Shown: piece after piece, positions 7,397 to 16,301 of the stretch
Layout: the number at the start of each line of letters is the position of its first letter
How positions within the stretch are numbered: position 1 is the first letter of the stretch
NCBI RefSeq assembly: GCF_011762045.1
Contig: NZ_JAASQS010000002.1
Span: 545,295-609,294 of the forward strand
Length of the DNA: 64,000 bases
From: Rhizomicrobium electricum
GTDB lineage: Bacteria; Pseudomonadota; Alphaproteobacteria; Micropepsales; Micropepsaceae
Reading direction: 5' to 3'
The notes under the pieces: generated by a model
The model's input: only the letters and a program-made list of their open reading frames with translations
What the model was told of the DNA's origin: nothing
Database searches by the model: none
Position numbers and translations under genes: made by a program

Positions 7397-8230
7397 TCAC
7401 TCTCCTCTACACACCGCCTCGATCGCGCCGAGTTTGTCGATTTCCACGCGCACCACATCGCCGTCCTTCAGATAGACCTGCGGGTTCATGCCGAGGCCGA
7501 CGCCGCCCGGCGTGCCGGTGAAGATGAGGTCGCCGGGTTCCAGCGTCATCACTTCGGAGACGTGGGCGATCTGGTCCCAGATGTCGAAGACGAGATTGGC
7601 GGTGTTCGACTCCTGACGCTTGTCGCCGTTGACGAACGCGCGGATGGCGAGGGTGTGCGGATTGGGGACCTCGTCGGCGGTGGTGATCCAGGGGCCGAAC
7701 GGCGCGTGGGTGTCGAAGCTCTTGCCCAGCATCCACTGCGAGGTCGCCATCTGCCAGTCGCGGGCGCTGACATCGTTGCCGACGCAATAGCCGAACACGG
7801 CGCCGGGCGCCTCGGCGCGGGAGATATGCCGCCCGCCCCTGCCGATCACCACCACCAGCTCGGCTTCGTAATCGACCTGAGTCGAGGCCTTGGGCAGCAG
7901 AATCGGGTCGAACGGGCCGTTGGCGGCGGTCGGCTGCTTGCAGAACCAGATCTGCCGGGTGGGCATGGGCGCGCCGGTCTCGCGCACGTGATCCGCGTAA
8001 TTCATCCCGATCGCCAGAATTTTGCCCGGACGCGGCAACGGCGGCAGCAAGTGCACGTTGCTAAGGAGGAGCGGCCGCCCAACGGTTGCGGCCGCCTGGG
8101 CCCGCAGCTTGGGGCCGCCAATTATCACATCAATCATGCTGCCAAGTGACGGCGGCAACGGGATAATTTCATTGCCTTCGACCCTCCCCAGACGGGCCTG
8201 CCCGGCAGCGGCAAAAGTGATCAATTTCAT
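7397..8230 (-). CDS. Fumarylacetoacetate hydrolase family protein
   Basis: 277 residues, full length for the family. A short N-terminal domain (GRVEGNEIIPL) precedes the FAH fold with KILAIGMNYADHV, the metal-binding acidic cluster DYEAELVVVIG, the GYCVGNDVSARDWQ block and the late IFTGTPGGVG loop. Members cleave C-C bonds or hydrate and isomerise acylpyruvate-type or aromatic-ring-derived acids using Mg2+; the exact substrate cannot be inferred. It stands alone, divergent from the sugar-phosphate operon, so no pathway neighbour helps. The intergenic 8231-8354 holds both promoters. Confidence 0.88.
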   Translation of the reverse strand: MKLITFAAAGQARLGRVEGNEIIPLPPSLGSMIDVIIGGPKLRAQAAATVGRPLLLSNVHLLPPLPRPGKILAIGMNYADHVRETGAPMPTRQIWFCKQPTAANGPFDPILLPKASTQVDYEAELVVVIGRGGRHISRAEAPGAVFGYCVGNDVSARDWQMATSQWMLGKSFDTHAPFGPWITTADEVPNPHTLAIRAFVNGDKRQESNTANLVFDIWDQIAHVSEVMTLEPGDLIFTGTPGGVGLGMNPQVYLKDGDVVRVEIDKLGAIEAVCRGE

Positions 8231-8354
8231 CGCCCGCGACCTTTCAATCCAATGTCTTGCTGTCCATATAAGACAGGGCTAGACGACTAAACGCATGGCA
8301 GGACAAACGGCGGGCCTCATTCCCGTTCCGTTCCTTGCCCTTTCGGAGCAGATG

Positions 8355-11162
8355 ATGAACCCCCTCAAGGAACTCGGAAAATACGGACAGGCACCCTGGC
8401 TGGACAATCTCGGCCGCGGGCTGGTGCGCAGCGGCGAACTCGCCAAGCTGGTGAACGAAGAAGGCATCAAGGGGGTCACATCAAATCCCGCGATTTTCGA
8501 AAAGTCGATGGGCCATAGCGACGAGTACAACGAGGAAATCCGCTCGCTGCTCGATGCCGGCGTGGTCGAGATCGGCGAAGTGTTCAACAATCTCGCCTTC
8601 ACCGACATCCGTTCCGCCTGCGACGTCCTGAAGACGGTCTACGACGAGACCAAGGGCGGTGACGGCTTCGTCAGCATGGAATGCAATCCGTATCTGGCGA
8701 ACGACACCGAGGCGACGCTGACCGAAGCCCGCCATCTGTGGAAGACGATCGACCGCAAGAACGTGATGATCAAAGTGCCGGCGACCGATGCCGGCATCCC
8801 GGCGATCCGCACGCTGCTGTCGGAAGGCATCAACGTCAACGTGACGCTGCTGTTCGCCACCGAGTATTACCGCAAGGTCGCCGAAGCCTATATCGCCGGC
8901 CTCGAAGGCCTGCCGAAGGATTACGACCTGTCGACGGTTTCGAGCGTCGCCAGCTTCTTCATCAGCCGCATCGACTCCAAGATCGACGGCGCCCTCGACA
9001 AGCTGATCGCCAATGGCGGCGACAAGGCCAAGCTCGAAGCCCTCAAGGGCAAAGTCGCCATCGCCAACGCCAAGCTCGCCTATCGCGATTACGAGAAGAT
9101 CTTCTCCGGCCCGCGCTGGGAAAAGCTGGCCAAGCGCGGCGCCCGTCCGCAGCGCCTGCTCTGGGCCTCGACCGGCACCAAGAACAAGGCCTATCCGGAT
9201 ACGCTGTATGTCGACACCCTGGTCGGCGACAACACCGTCAACACGATGCCGCCGGCCACCGTCGCGGCCGAACGCGATCACGGCAAGCCGACCGCCAATG
9301 CGATCAAGGAAGACCTCAAGGGCGCCGAAAAGATCCTGCGCGATCTCGCAGCGGCCGGCATCAACCTCGACGAAATCACCGATACGCTCTTGGTGGAAGG
9401 CGTCGATCTGTTCGCGGTCGCCGCGGACCAGCTCTACGGCGCCATCGCCGGCAAGTGCGATGAACTGACCGGCAAGAAGCTGCGCATGACGTGGTCGCTC
9501 GGCGTCGACAAGGAAGCCGTCGACGGCTGGGTCAAGACCTGGACCAAGAAAGGTTACATCCGCAGCCTGTGGGCCCAGGACAAGACGATCTGGACCAACA
9601 GCGACGAAGACAAGTGGCTCGGCTGGCTCGATGCCCCGACCACCGCGAAGGCCAATCTCGCTCAGCTCGAAGCGTTCAGCGCCAAGGTGAAGGCCGAAGG
9701 CTGGACCGATGTCGTGCTGCTCGGCATGGGCGGTTCGAGCCTCGGCGCCGAAGTGCTGCGCGAAGTCCTGGCCAAGAACGGCACGCCGAAGTTCCACATC
9801 CTCGACTCCACCAGCCCCGACGAAGTCGGCACGCTGAATGCGAAGCTCGATCCGGCCAAGACGCTGTTCATCGTCGCCTCGAAGTCGGGCTCGACGCTGG
9901 AACCGAACCTGTTCAAGGATTTCTTCTACGATCGCGTCGTGTCGACGGTCGGCAAGGACAAGGCCGGCAGCCATTTCGTGGCGATCACCGATCCGGGCTC
10001 CTCGCTCGAGAAGGACGCCAAGGCGGAAGGCTTCGCCGCAATCTTCGAAGGCAAGAAGAACATCGGCGGGCGCTATTCGGTGCTGTCGAACTTCGGCCTG
10101 GTTCCGGCCGCCGCGATGGGCATCGACCTCAAGGCGTTCGTCCATAACGCGCTGGCCGCGGAAGCGGCTTGCGGACCGCTGTCGCCGCCTCCGACCAATC
10201 CCGGCGCCCAGCTCGGCATCGCGCTCGGCACGCTGGCGCGCGCCGGCAAGAACAAGCTGACCATCTTCGCCTCGAAGAGCCTCGAAAGCTTCGGCGCCTG
10301 GGCGGAGCAGCTGATCGCCGAGTCCACCGGCAAGCACGGCAAGGGCATCATCCCGGTCGACGGCGAGCCGGCCGGTTCGGCCGCCAGCTACGGCCAGGAT
10401 CGCACCTTCGTCGTCCTCAAGCTCAAGGGCGAAGAAGCGCGCGATGCGCTGGTCACGGCGCTGAAGCCGCTCGGCCATCCGGTGATCGAGATCGAAGTCG
10501 ACGAGCCGATGCAGCTCGCGCGTCTCTACTACGTGTTCGAGATCGCCACCGCGGTCGCGGGCGCGGCGCTGCAGATCAATCCGTTCGATCAGCCCGACGT
10601 CGAAGCCGCCAAGGTCAAGGCGCGGGCGCTGATGGAAGCGGGCGGCGCCAAGGACACCGACAAGCCGGTGTTCCAGGGCGGCGGCGTGTCGGTCTATGCC
10701 GATGCGGCCAATGCCAAGACGCTGGCGGGTGCCAAGTCGCTGGAAGACGTCTTGAAGGCCCACTTCAAGCGCGTCGGCCGCAACGACTACGTCGCCCTCG
10801 TCGCCTTCATCGAACGCAATGCGGAACACGCCGCCGAACTCGACGCCATGCGCGCGGCGCTGCGCGATGCGACGGGCGCTGCGGTGTGCCTCGGCTTCGG
10901 CCCGCGCTTCCTGCATTCGACCGGTCAGGCCTACAAGGGCGGACCCGCCACCGGCGTGTTCCTGCAGGTGACGGCCGCTCCGGTGCATGACGTAGCGGTA
11001 CCGGGCCGCGGTTACAGCTTCGGCGCGGTCGTTGCGGCGCAAGCCGCCGGCGATCTCGGCGTGCTGGTGGAACGCGGACGCCGCGCCGTGCGCGTCCACC
11101 TTGACAATGTGGACCAGGGACTGGCTACGCTGCGGGGAGCAATCGAAGCCGCAGTGAAATAG
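8355..11162 (+). CDS. tal-pgi: Bifunctional transaldolase / glucose-6-phosphate isomerase
   Basis: 935 residues in one chain. Residues 1 to about 370 are a transaldolase: [13 protein letters not shown], and the Schiff-base Lys140 in [11 protein letters not shown]. The remainder is phosphoglucose isomerase: [14 protein letters not shown], the phosphate-binding [25 protein letters not shown] and an isomerase C-terminus. It links the non-oxidative pentose phosphate pathway with glucose-6-P/fructose-6-P exchange in the cytoplasm. I start at ATG 8355 because CGGAG lies 6 nt upstream and the protein begins like transaldolases ([11 protein letters not shown]); ATG 8352 and 8295 are in frame. It is the first gene of a four-gene operon, with gnd following after 8 nt. 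Confidence 0.95.
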   Translation: MNPLKELGKYGQAPWLDNLGRGLVRSGELAKLVNEEGIKGVTSNPAIFEKSMGHSDEYNEEIRSLLDAGVVEIGEVFNNLAFTDIRSACDVLKTVYDETKGGDGFVSMECNPYLANDTEATLTEARHLWKTIDRKNVMIKVPATDAGIPAIRTLLSEGINVNVTLLFATEYYRKVAEAYIAGLEGLPKDYDLSTVSSVASFFISRIDSKIDGALDKLIANGGDKAKLEALKGKVAIANAKLAYRDYEKIFSGPRWEKLAKRGARPQRLLWASTGTKNKAYPDTLYVDTLVGDNTVNTMPPATVAAERDHGKPTANAIKEDLKGAEKILRDLAAAGINLDEITDTLLVEGVDLFAVAADQLYGAIAGKCDELTGKKLRMTWSLGVDKEAVDGWVKTWTKKGYIRSLWAQDKTIWTNSDEDKWLGWLDAPTTAKANLAQLEAFSAKVKAEGWTDVVLLGMGGSSLGAEVLREVLAKNGTPKFHILDSTSPDEVGTLNAKLDPAKTLFIVASKSGSTLEPNLFKDFFYDRVVSTVGKDKAGSHFVAITDPGSSLEKDAKAEGFAAIFEGKKNIGGRYSVLSNFGLVPAAAMGIDLKAFVHNALAAEAACGPLSPPPTNPGAQLGIALGTLARAGKNKLTIFASKSLESFGAWAEQLIAESTGKHGKGIIPVDGEPAGSAASYGQDRTFVVLKLKGEEARDALVTALKPLGHPVIEIEVDEPMQLARLYYVFEIATAVAGAALQINPFDQPDVEAAKVKARALMEAGGAKDTDKPVFQGGGVSVYADAANAKTLAGAKSLEDVLKAHFKRVGRNDYVALVAFIERNAEHAAELDAMRAALRDATGAAVCLGFGPRFLHSTGQAYKGGPATGVFLQVTAAPVHDVAVPGRGYSFGAVVAAQAAGDLGVLVERGRRAVRVHLDNVDQGLATLRGAIEAAVK

Positions 11163-11170
11163 GAGATGTG

Positions 11171-12154
11171 ATGCAACTCGGAATCGTCGGCCTCGGCCGC
11201 ATGGGTGCCAACATAGCCCGGCGGCTTATGCGCGGCGGACATTCCGTAGTTGCCTTCGACGTCAACTCCGAAGCGGTCGCCGGCTTGGCCAAAGAAGGCG
11301 CCAAGCCGGCCCGCTCTCTCAAGGAACTGGTCGATCTTCTCACCCCGCCGCGCGCGGTATGGGTGATGCTTCCCGCCGGCAAGATCACCGAAGACACGAT
11401 CGACAGCCTCGCCGTCCTGATGGCCGCAGGCGATACCGTGATCGATGGCGGCAACACCTACTACAAGGACGATATCCGGCGGGCGGCGGCGCTGCGGCCG
11501 AAGTCGCTCGGCTATGTCGATGTCGGCACCTCGGGCGGCATCTGGGGCCTCGAACGCGGCTACTGCATGATGATCGGCGGCGACAAGGATGTCGTCGAAC
11601 GCCTCGATCCGATCTTCGCCACGCTGGCGCCGGGCGTCGGCAGCATCGAGAAAACCACCGGCCGCGACGGCCGCGATCCGCGCGTCGAAAACGGCTACAT
11701 GCATTGCGGGCCGGCAGGCTCGGGCCATTTCGTCAAAATGGTCCATAACGGCATCGAATACGGCCTGATGCAGGCCTATGCCGAAGGCTTCGAAATCCTC
11801 GAACGCAAGAAAGACGACAAGCTGCCCGAAGCCGAGCGCTTCGATCTCGATCTCGCCGACGTCGCCGAAGTGTGGCGGCGGGGCAGCGTGGTATCGTCGT
11901 GGCTGCTCGATCTGACGGCATTGGCGCTGGCCGAAAACGGCAAGCTCGACAACTTCGCCGGCTTCGTCGACGACTCCGGCGAAGGCCGCTGGACCATCGA
12001 AGCGGCGATCGAAGAAGCGGTGCCGGCCAACGTGCTCTCCGCCGCGCTCTACGACCGCTTCGCTTCGCGCCTGCCGCAGCGTTTCGCCGACCGGCTCTTG
12101 TCCGCGATGCGCGCCAAGTTCGGCGGCCACGTCGAAGGCAAGCTGAAGCCGTGA
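11171..12154 (+). CDS. gnd: 6-phosphogluconate dehydrogenase (decarboxylating), short type
   Basis: 327 residues, the shorter bacterial form (long forms are about 470). Starts with the Rossmann motif [16 protein letters not shown]; then the substrate-binding [20 protein letters not shown] block, with the catalytic Lys in that segment, and a helical C-terminus. It oxidises 6-phosphogluconate to ribulose-5-P and CO2; short forms often prefer NAD+, which is inference here. AGGAG sits 5 nt before ATG 11171, and a GTG directly upstream (11168) is in frame. The stop overlaps the next start (GTGA). Confidence 0.93.
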   Translation: MQLGIVGLGRMGANIARRLMRGGHSVVAFDVNSEAVAGLAKEGAKPARSLKELVDLLTPPRAVWVMLPAGKITEDTIDSLAVLMAAGDTVIDGGNTYYKDDIRRAAALRPKSLGYVDVGTSGGIWGLERGYCMMIGGDKDVVERLDPIFATLAPGVGSIEKTTGRDGRDPRVENGYMHCGPAGSGHFVKMVHNGIEYGLMQAYAEGFEILERKKDDKLPEAERFDLDLADVAEVWRRGSVVSSWLLDLTALALAENGKLDNFAGFVDDSGEGRWTIEAAIEEAVPANVLSAALYDRFASRLPQRFADRLLSAMRAKFGGHVEGKLKP

Positions 12155-12858
12155 CGGCGCCGCGCACCGAAAAATTCGCCGATCCGCAGGACCTCGCCTT
12201 GCGTGCCGCCGACTGGATGGCGGGCGTCATCGCCGCCGCGGACGCTCCGTTCCGCATGGCGCTGTCGGGCGGCAACTCCCCGCGCCTTCTGTACGGCGAA
12301 CTTTCGCTGCGCCGGATCGACTGGTCGAAGGTGCGCTTCTATTGGATCGACGAGCGCTTCGTGCCGCCCGATCATCCCGACAGCAATCTGCGCATGGCGC
12401 GCGAAACGCTGCTGGCGCATATCCCGATACAGCCGGACCAGGTCCACGCCATGCCGACGCTGAGCGATCCCGAGACCGCCGCGCGCGCCTACGAGGACGA
12501 CCTCAAAAGCGCCTACGGCGCGACGGACCTGGATGCCGCACGGCCGCTGTTCGATCTCACGCTGATCGGGCTCGGCAGCGACGGACACATCTGCTCGCTG
12601 CTGCCGGGATCGCCGGTGCTGGAGGAGCGCACGCGTTGGGTGGCGCCGGTGACACAAGGACGGCCGGAAGTCCGGCTGACCCTCACCTACCCCGCAGTGG
12701 AATCGAGCCGCCTCACCGTGTTCCTGGTTACCGGCCGGGACAAAGCCGAAGCGGTCAAACGGGTGCGGCAAGGCGATCAAAACCTGCCCGGCGGACGGCT
12801 CCGTCCACAGGGCGAGACGGTCTGGCTCTTGGACCGCGCGGCGGCATCGCTACTCTAG
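12151..12858 (+). CDS. pgl: 6-phosphogluconolactonase
   Basis: 235 residues of the DevB/NagB-like lactonase family, hydrolysing 6-phosphogluconolactone. Visible motifs are [14 protein letters not shown] (phosphate loop), [17 protein letters not shown] and [16 protein letters not shown], which carries the catalytic DGH. The start is GTG 12151, overlapping the gnd stop by four bases, and the sequence from [11 protein letters not shown] on fits the family N-terminus. Together with gnd and the isomerase fusion it completes most of the oxidative pentose phosphate route; no zwf lies in the window. Confidence 0.93.
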   Translation: MTAPRTEKFADPQDLALRAADWMAGVIAAADAPFRMALSGGNSPRLLYGELSLRRIDWSKVRFYWIDERFVPPDHPDSNLRMARETLLAHIPIQPDQVHAMPTLSDPETAARAYEDDLKSAYGATDLDAARPLFDLTLIGLGSDGHICSLLPGSPVLEERTRWVAPVTQGRPEVRLTLTYPAVESSRLTVFLVTGRDKAEAVKRVRQGDQNLPGGRLRPQGETVWLLDRAAASLL

Positions 12859-12891
12859 GGCAACGATCAGAATCAGAACCAGGGGGCTGTC

Positions 12892-13599
12892 ATGCCGGCG
12901 CGTATCCTTTCCATCGATGTCGGCGGGACCGGCCTCAAGGCGGCCGTTCTCAACCGCGACGGCGAACTCGTCAGCGACCATCTGCGCGTCCTGACGCCGA
13001 AGCCCTGCCCGCCCGACCTCTTGGTGAAAACCGTCAAGCTCTTGGTGGCGCCGTTCAAGACCTACGACTGCGTGGCGATGGGCTTTCCCGGCGTGGTGCG
13101 CGACGGGCGCATCATCACCGCGCCCAATCTCGGCACCGATCTCTATGCCGGCTTCGCGCTGGCGGCGAAAATGGCGAAAGCGCTGGGCAAGCCGGTGCGC
13201 ATCGCCAACGACGCCGACGTGCAGGGTTTTGCCGTGGTCAAAGGCGAAGGCCTCGAAATGGTGGCGACGCTCGGCACCGGCTTCGGCACCTCGCTGTTCC
13301 GCGACGGCGAACTGATGCCGCATCTCGAAATCGCGCACATGCTGGCGAACAAGGACAAGACCTTCGACCAGTTCATCGGCGAGAAGGAACGCAAGAAGCA
13401 GGGCAACAAGGGCTGGAACAAGCGCGTCGAGAAGGTGCTGCCGTTCCTCTACACCCTGGTGCATTACGACCGGCTCTACATCAGCGGCGGCAATGCCAAA
13501 CACCTGACGTTCAAGCTGCCGAAGAACACCAAGATCGTGCCCAACATCTCCGGCATCAAAGGCGGCGCCGGACTGTGGCGGCAGGAGACGTGGAAGTAG
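12892..13599 (+). CDS. ppgK: ROK-family polyphosphate glucokinase-like protein
   Basis: 235 residues. ROK signatures are DVGGTGLKAAVL (phosphate 1), MGFPGVV, ANDADVQGFAV, TLGTGFGTSLF and LEIAHMLANKD near the usual His motif position. Length and LEIAH resemble polyphosphate/ATP glucokinases; which phosphoryl donor is used cannot be read from sequence. It would feed glucose-6-P into the enzymes encoded just upstream. ATG 12892 follows CAGGGGG. The last 16 bases of the gene and the DNA after it are copied again at 14698-14741. Confidence 0.85.
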   Translation: MPARILSIDVGGTGLKAAVLNRDGELVSDHLRVLTPKPCPPDLLVKTVKLLVAPFKTYDCVAMGFPGVVRDGRIITAPNLGTDLYAGFALAAKMAKALGKPVRIANDADVQGFAVVKGEGLEMVATLGTGFGTSLFRDGELMPHLEIAHMLANKDKTFDQFIGEKERKKQGNKGWNKRVEKVLPFLYTLVHYDRLYISGGNAKHLTFKLPKNTKIVPNISGIKGGAGLWRQETWK

Positions 13600-13625
13600 C
13601 CTCAAGCCGGGGCGGCAATCGGTTG
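13584..13625 (+). repeat. Direct repeat, left copy (ppgK 3' end)
   Basis: Begins GGAGACGTGGAAGTA and continues CCTCAA; spans the ppgK stop codon. About 90% identical to 14698-14741 in the same orientation. The two copies bracket the orphan gene at 13760-14611. Confidence 0.75.
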
Positions 13626-13759
13626 GCTCGGAGTGCAAGAAGCAGTCGCAAATGACAGGGGGGAGACATCGATCTCCGATTTGCCTGACGCCAGCAGGCA
13701 GTCATAAGTTAGTCTACCTCATGTAAACGCTGCACTGCAGGTTACAGAAGAGGCTCTCG

Positions 13760-14611
13760 TTGGCGAAAAACATAATTGATGTATGGGACGTCCGCACATT
13801 TGATTCAGAACTGCTAGACTTTCTGGCAGCTCAGACTGGCTTAATCCGTAATTATCTTGATACAGACCATCGGATTTTTCTTCGTCACGACATTAACGAA
13901 GATGGCACCCGTTCAATTCTCCGGCCCGAAAATCGCTTCGCTTCAGATTTTTATGATTTAGAAGAAGCAGTCGGGCGAATGATGAGCCAACGCACGATAC
14001 GCGCGTTCCATTATACTCGTCTTACCGAGAACGAAGCCATGGTTCTCAGGCAGGAAGGTATTCACCTCTCGACGCCCTTGAGCCTTCTGCGTCGTATCAG
14101 CGAGGTCGTTGCGGCTGGCGGCTTATCTGGGGCAACGGCAGAACTTCTCTATGCAAGAAGCCCATTCCAGAGCGATCAGCTTGAGGCGCGACTCGGAAAA
14201 TTCTGGATGACCTCCCACCCGGTGGTCGTCACGGACAGCGGCGTCGAACCTTTATTGAAGCGCTGGGGCGGTGAGGTCGCATCAATGTGGATCCGTGATA
14301 AGGCGGTTTGTGCCAAACTTGAGACGCTCGGTAAACCTCGCATCATTGAAGTAGCCGCACCACTGCGTGTCACAAATCAAAGCTATCAGGCCGGAAAGGC
14401 AATCACCGCGACCTTCGCGCGATCACGCGGCTCCATTCCTTCGAAACAGGCGTTCGATTTATATACTAAGCAACCATTGGAGCCAGCGGCAGTCCTTCAG
14501 GTGCATACGGAAGGCGATCCGTCTTTCACCGAAATGGGTGTTAACTATCCCCCAGATTACGTTGATGTCGACATCGGACGCTGGAAGGAACTGACTGGAG
14601 AGGAAGATTGA
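13760..14611 (+). CDS. Orphan protein of unknown function, probably acquired
   Basis: 283 residues from TTG 13760 with AAGAGG 6 nt upstream; no ATG start fits. Codon use is AT-richer than in the neighbours. Readable features are an acidic N-terminus (DVWDVRTFDSELLDFLAAQT), a possible functional patch RAFHYTRLTENEAMVLRQEG followed by IHLSTPLSLLRRI near residues 80-115, and a beta-rich C-terminus. HYTRL followed by a Thr/Glu-rich stretch recalls ADP-ribosyltransferase-like folds, but this is a weak impression, not an assignment. No signal peptide or membrane segment. It is flanked by direct copies of the ppgK 3' end, pointing to insertion or duplication. Confidence 0.7.
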   Translation: MAKNIIDVWDVRTFDSELLDFLAAQTGLIRNYLDTDHRIFLRHDINEDGTRSILRPENRFASDFYDLEEAVGRMMSQRTIRAFHYTRLTENEAMVLRQEGIHLSTPLSLLRRISEVVAAGGLSGATAELLYARSPFQSDQLEARLGKFWMTSHPVVVTDSGVEPLLKRWGGEVASMWIRDKAVCAKLETLGKPRIIEVAAPLRVTNQSYQAGKAITATFARSRGSIPSKQAFDLYTKQPLEPAAVLQVHTEGDPSFTEMGVNYPPDYVDVDIGRWKELTGEED

Positions 14612-14620
14612 CCCCCTCCG

Positions 14621-14690
14621 TCTCGCCGCGCCTCCCCCGCTATTCGCACGTCGTGCGGCTCGATGGCTGCGGCTCCGCGAGGGAGGAAAG
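14621..14690 (+). repeat. 70-bp dispersed repeat, copy 1
   Basis: About 62 of 70 bases match 15853-15922 in the same orientation. The last about 30 bases (GATGGCTGCGGCTCCGCGAG and after) are identical. It lies just after the orphan gene and before the right ppgK-tail repeat. Confidence 0.75.
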
Positions 14691-14697
14691 TTGGGCT

Positions 14698-14741
14698 GGA
14701 GACGTGGAAGTAACCTCAAACCGGACGCGGCAATCGCTTGG
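14698..14741 (+). repeat. Direct repeat, right copy of ppgK tail
   Basis: Copy of 13584-13625 (GGAGACGTGGAAGTAACCTC and on) without any coding context upstream. DNA from here to 14971 holds no gene I can support. Confidence 0.75.
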
Positions 14742-14971
14742 CGGTTAGGAGCAGTCTCAGAGGGATGTGGCCGGTATTCAGAGGCCGGGTTGCACCAACT
14801 TGCGACCTAGGAATGTCCTAGACCACGCCCCAAAAGCGGACATTCGCGCCGCCGGCGAACGCCCACGTCTTTGTGCACAGTTAGTCAGTAGAGCTACCGC
14901 CCACTATTCCGGGTTGGCTTGAACCACGTCGCCGCGATCATCAGCACGTTGTGAACGGTTTCTTGAGGCAA

Positions 14972-15280
14972 TCACTCGTTCGCATGCCTACCAATTAGTA
15001 ACAACGATAGCCCGTGCGCCTGCGACCACAAGAAGAACGATGTATGTGTTGGTGCGGGCTCGTTCATGCGTGAGCCCAAATGGCTCTTGGTTTTCTCGAG
15101 TGCAGTGCGCTGAAGACTGCGTACGGCGCAGGCCTTTTTGGATGATCTTGAAAGACCCTCGCCAAACATCAGACGGTAAAGAGCGGGATTGCCGAGCGCA
15201 AAATAGACATATACTTCGCCCGCATTGAGCGATGACACCATCGTCAGGCTGCCAGCCGTGACTGCCTGACATCCGGCCAA
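14972..15280 (-). pseudogene. Remnant of a TetR-family regulator (C-terminal domain only)
   Basis: The frame contains EVYVYFALGNPALYRLMFGE and, about 40 residues later, FFLWSQAHGLSLLLIGRH. These match the two best conserved stretches of the TetR WHG-type C-terminal domain (NPALYRLMFG and W..xHGLaxLL). The helix-turn-helix N-terminus is absent, and a second frame (14988-15305) continues part of the reading, indicating frameshifts. No ribosome site fits. I read it as a decayed gene in the accessory patch. DNA from 15281 to 15421 shows nothing else. Confidence 0.6.
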
Positions 15281-15421
15281 TCCCGCCGGAGAGCACGAAC
15301 GCCACGCGCTCCTACACCACGCTCGGGGCCACGATCATCAGTTGGTGCCGAAGATGCATTCATGGACGAGCGGTTATTCACTCGTTATATTTCGCTCAGG
15401 GGCTAAGCGAAAAATATTAGG

Positions 15422-15736
15422 ATGAAGCAAATGGCTTGGAAGGTTCTAATAATTTTTTCGGCAGTAGTATTGGCTGTGCTCGAGGTCTCGCCGGCGGCAC
15501 ATGCTGATAAAGCCCAGAAACCCGATGCTGTGGAAGGTAAGTGCAACGACAAGAATGGGGTATATTTTCCGCCAAAGGGAGGTCATTCGTACGGATGCCT
15601 GTACCCGGATGGTAGCGGGATTGTATGCGGAGGGAGCAAAAAGGGATGCGACTCCTGGCCGGCTACCAGGGCGCTAAACCGTAGGCCTCTGCGCGCCAAA
15701 GAACTGGGTATGCCGGAGAAGCCAACCCACAAATAG
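15422..15736 (+). CDS. Small secreted Cys-containing protein
   Basis: 104 residues. An N-terminal signal peptide (MAWKVLIIFSAVVLAVLEVS, then PAAHA with likely cleavage after AHA) is followed by a mature about 75-residue domain with four Cys (GKCNDKNG, YGCLYPDG, IVCGGS, GCDSW) that could form two disulfides in the periplasm. ATG 15431 (MAWKVL) is spaced better from AGGA at 15419 than ATG 15422. I do not recognise a named family. It stands alone between two degraded genes. Confidence 0.6.
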   Translation: MKQMAWKVLIIFSAVVLAVLEVSPAAHADKAQKPDAVEGKCNDKNGVYFPPKGGHSYGCLYPDGSGIVCGGSKKGCDSWPATRALNRRPLRAKELGMPEKPTHK

Positions 15737-15852
15737 GTCCGGCTATTCCGACTTCCCGGTTCCGTCGGGGAGACCGGATCAAGGCAGGCGACGCCCGGTT
15801 CTGGCGCATCTCGGGCTCTATCGATTGCGGGATAATCGCAGCGCCCGCAATG

Positions 15853-15922
15853 TCTCGCGGCGCGATCCCCGCTATTCGCGCATCGAGCGGCTTGATGGCT
15901 GCGGCTCCGCGAGGGAGGAAAG
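15853..15922 (+). repeat. 70-bp dispersed repeat, copy 2
   Basis: Second copy of 14621-14690, same orientation, about 89% identical. Two copies 1.2 kb apart suggest an extragenic repeat family rather than coding sequence. Confidence 0.75.
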
Positions 15923-15955
15923 ATTAGGGGCAGGTGAAGCAAGGCGCGAGAAGCT

Positions 15956-16170
15956 CTACTCCAGCGGTCGGTACGAGAAATAGCTTTCAAGCGGAACAGG
16001 ATCCCCTGCGGCGAGTTCCAGCTTGCCGCCTTCCTGCCGGAAGTGATCCAACTCCCAATGCACAAGACGAAGCGCCTGACGCCTTCCGCGTCAATTCCAA
16101 GGAATCGCGTCGATACAAACGGGTCGTCGATCGACATGAGCATCACCGGACAGTCTTCCATGTGAAGCCT
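15956..16170 (-). pseudogene. Frameshifted gene remnant of unknown family
   Basis: From ATG 16137 one frame reads MSIDDPFVSTRFLGIDAEG. A protein-like continuation then appears in another frame as RLVHWELDHFRQEGGKLELA and DPVPLESYFSYRPLE, ending at a stop at 15956-15958. A single frameshift in between would join them. I cannot name the family. Low confidence that this was one gene. Confidence 0.35.
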
Positions 16171-16301
16171 GCCTCGCCCCGGCACTAGTATCAAGCCTTG
16201 TGCAAAAGATCGGGCGCGGGTGCAGGCGGAGCATGGCCGCACACAATTGCCGTTGCGGTTCGGCGTGCCTATACCCCGTTGCGACCAAAAGAGACTGCAT
16301 C

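Noticed and set aside
8481..11099. 872-codon open frame opposite tal-pgi
   Set aside because: Arg/Ala/Asp/Gly-rich shadow typical of GC-rich antisense frames; the plus strand has clear enzyme motifs.
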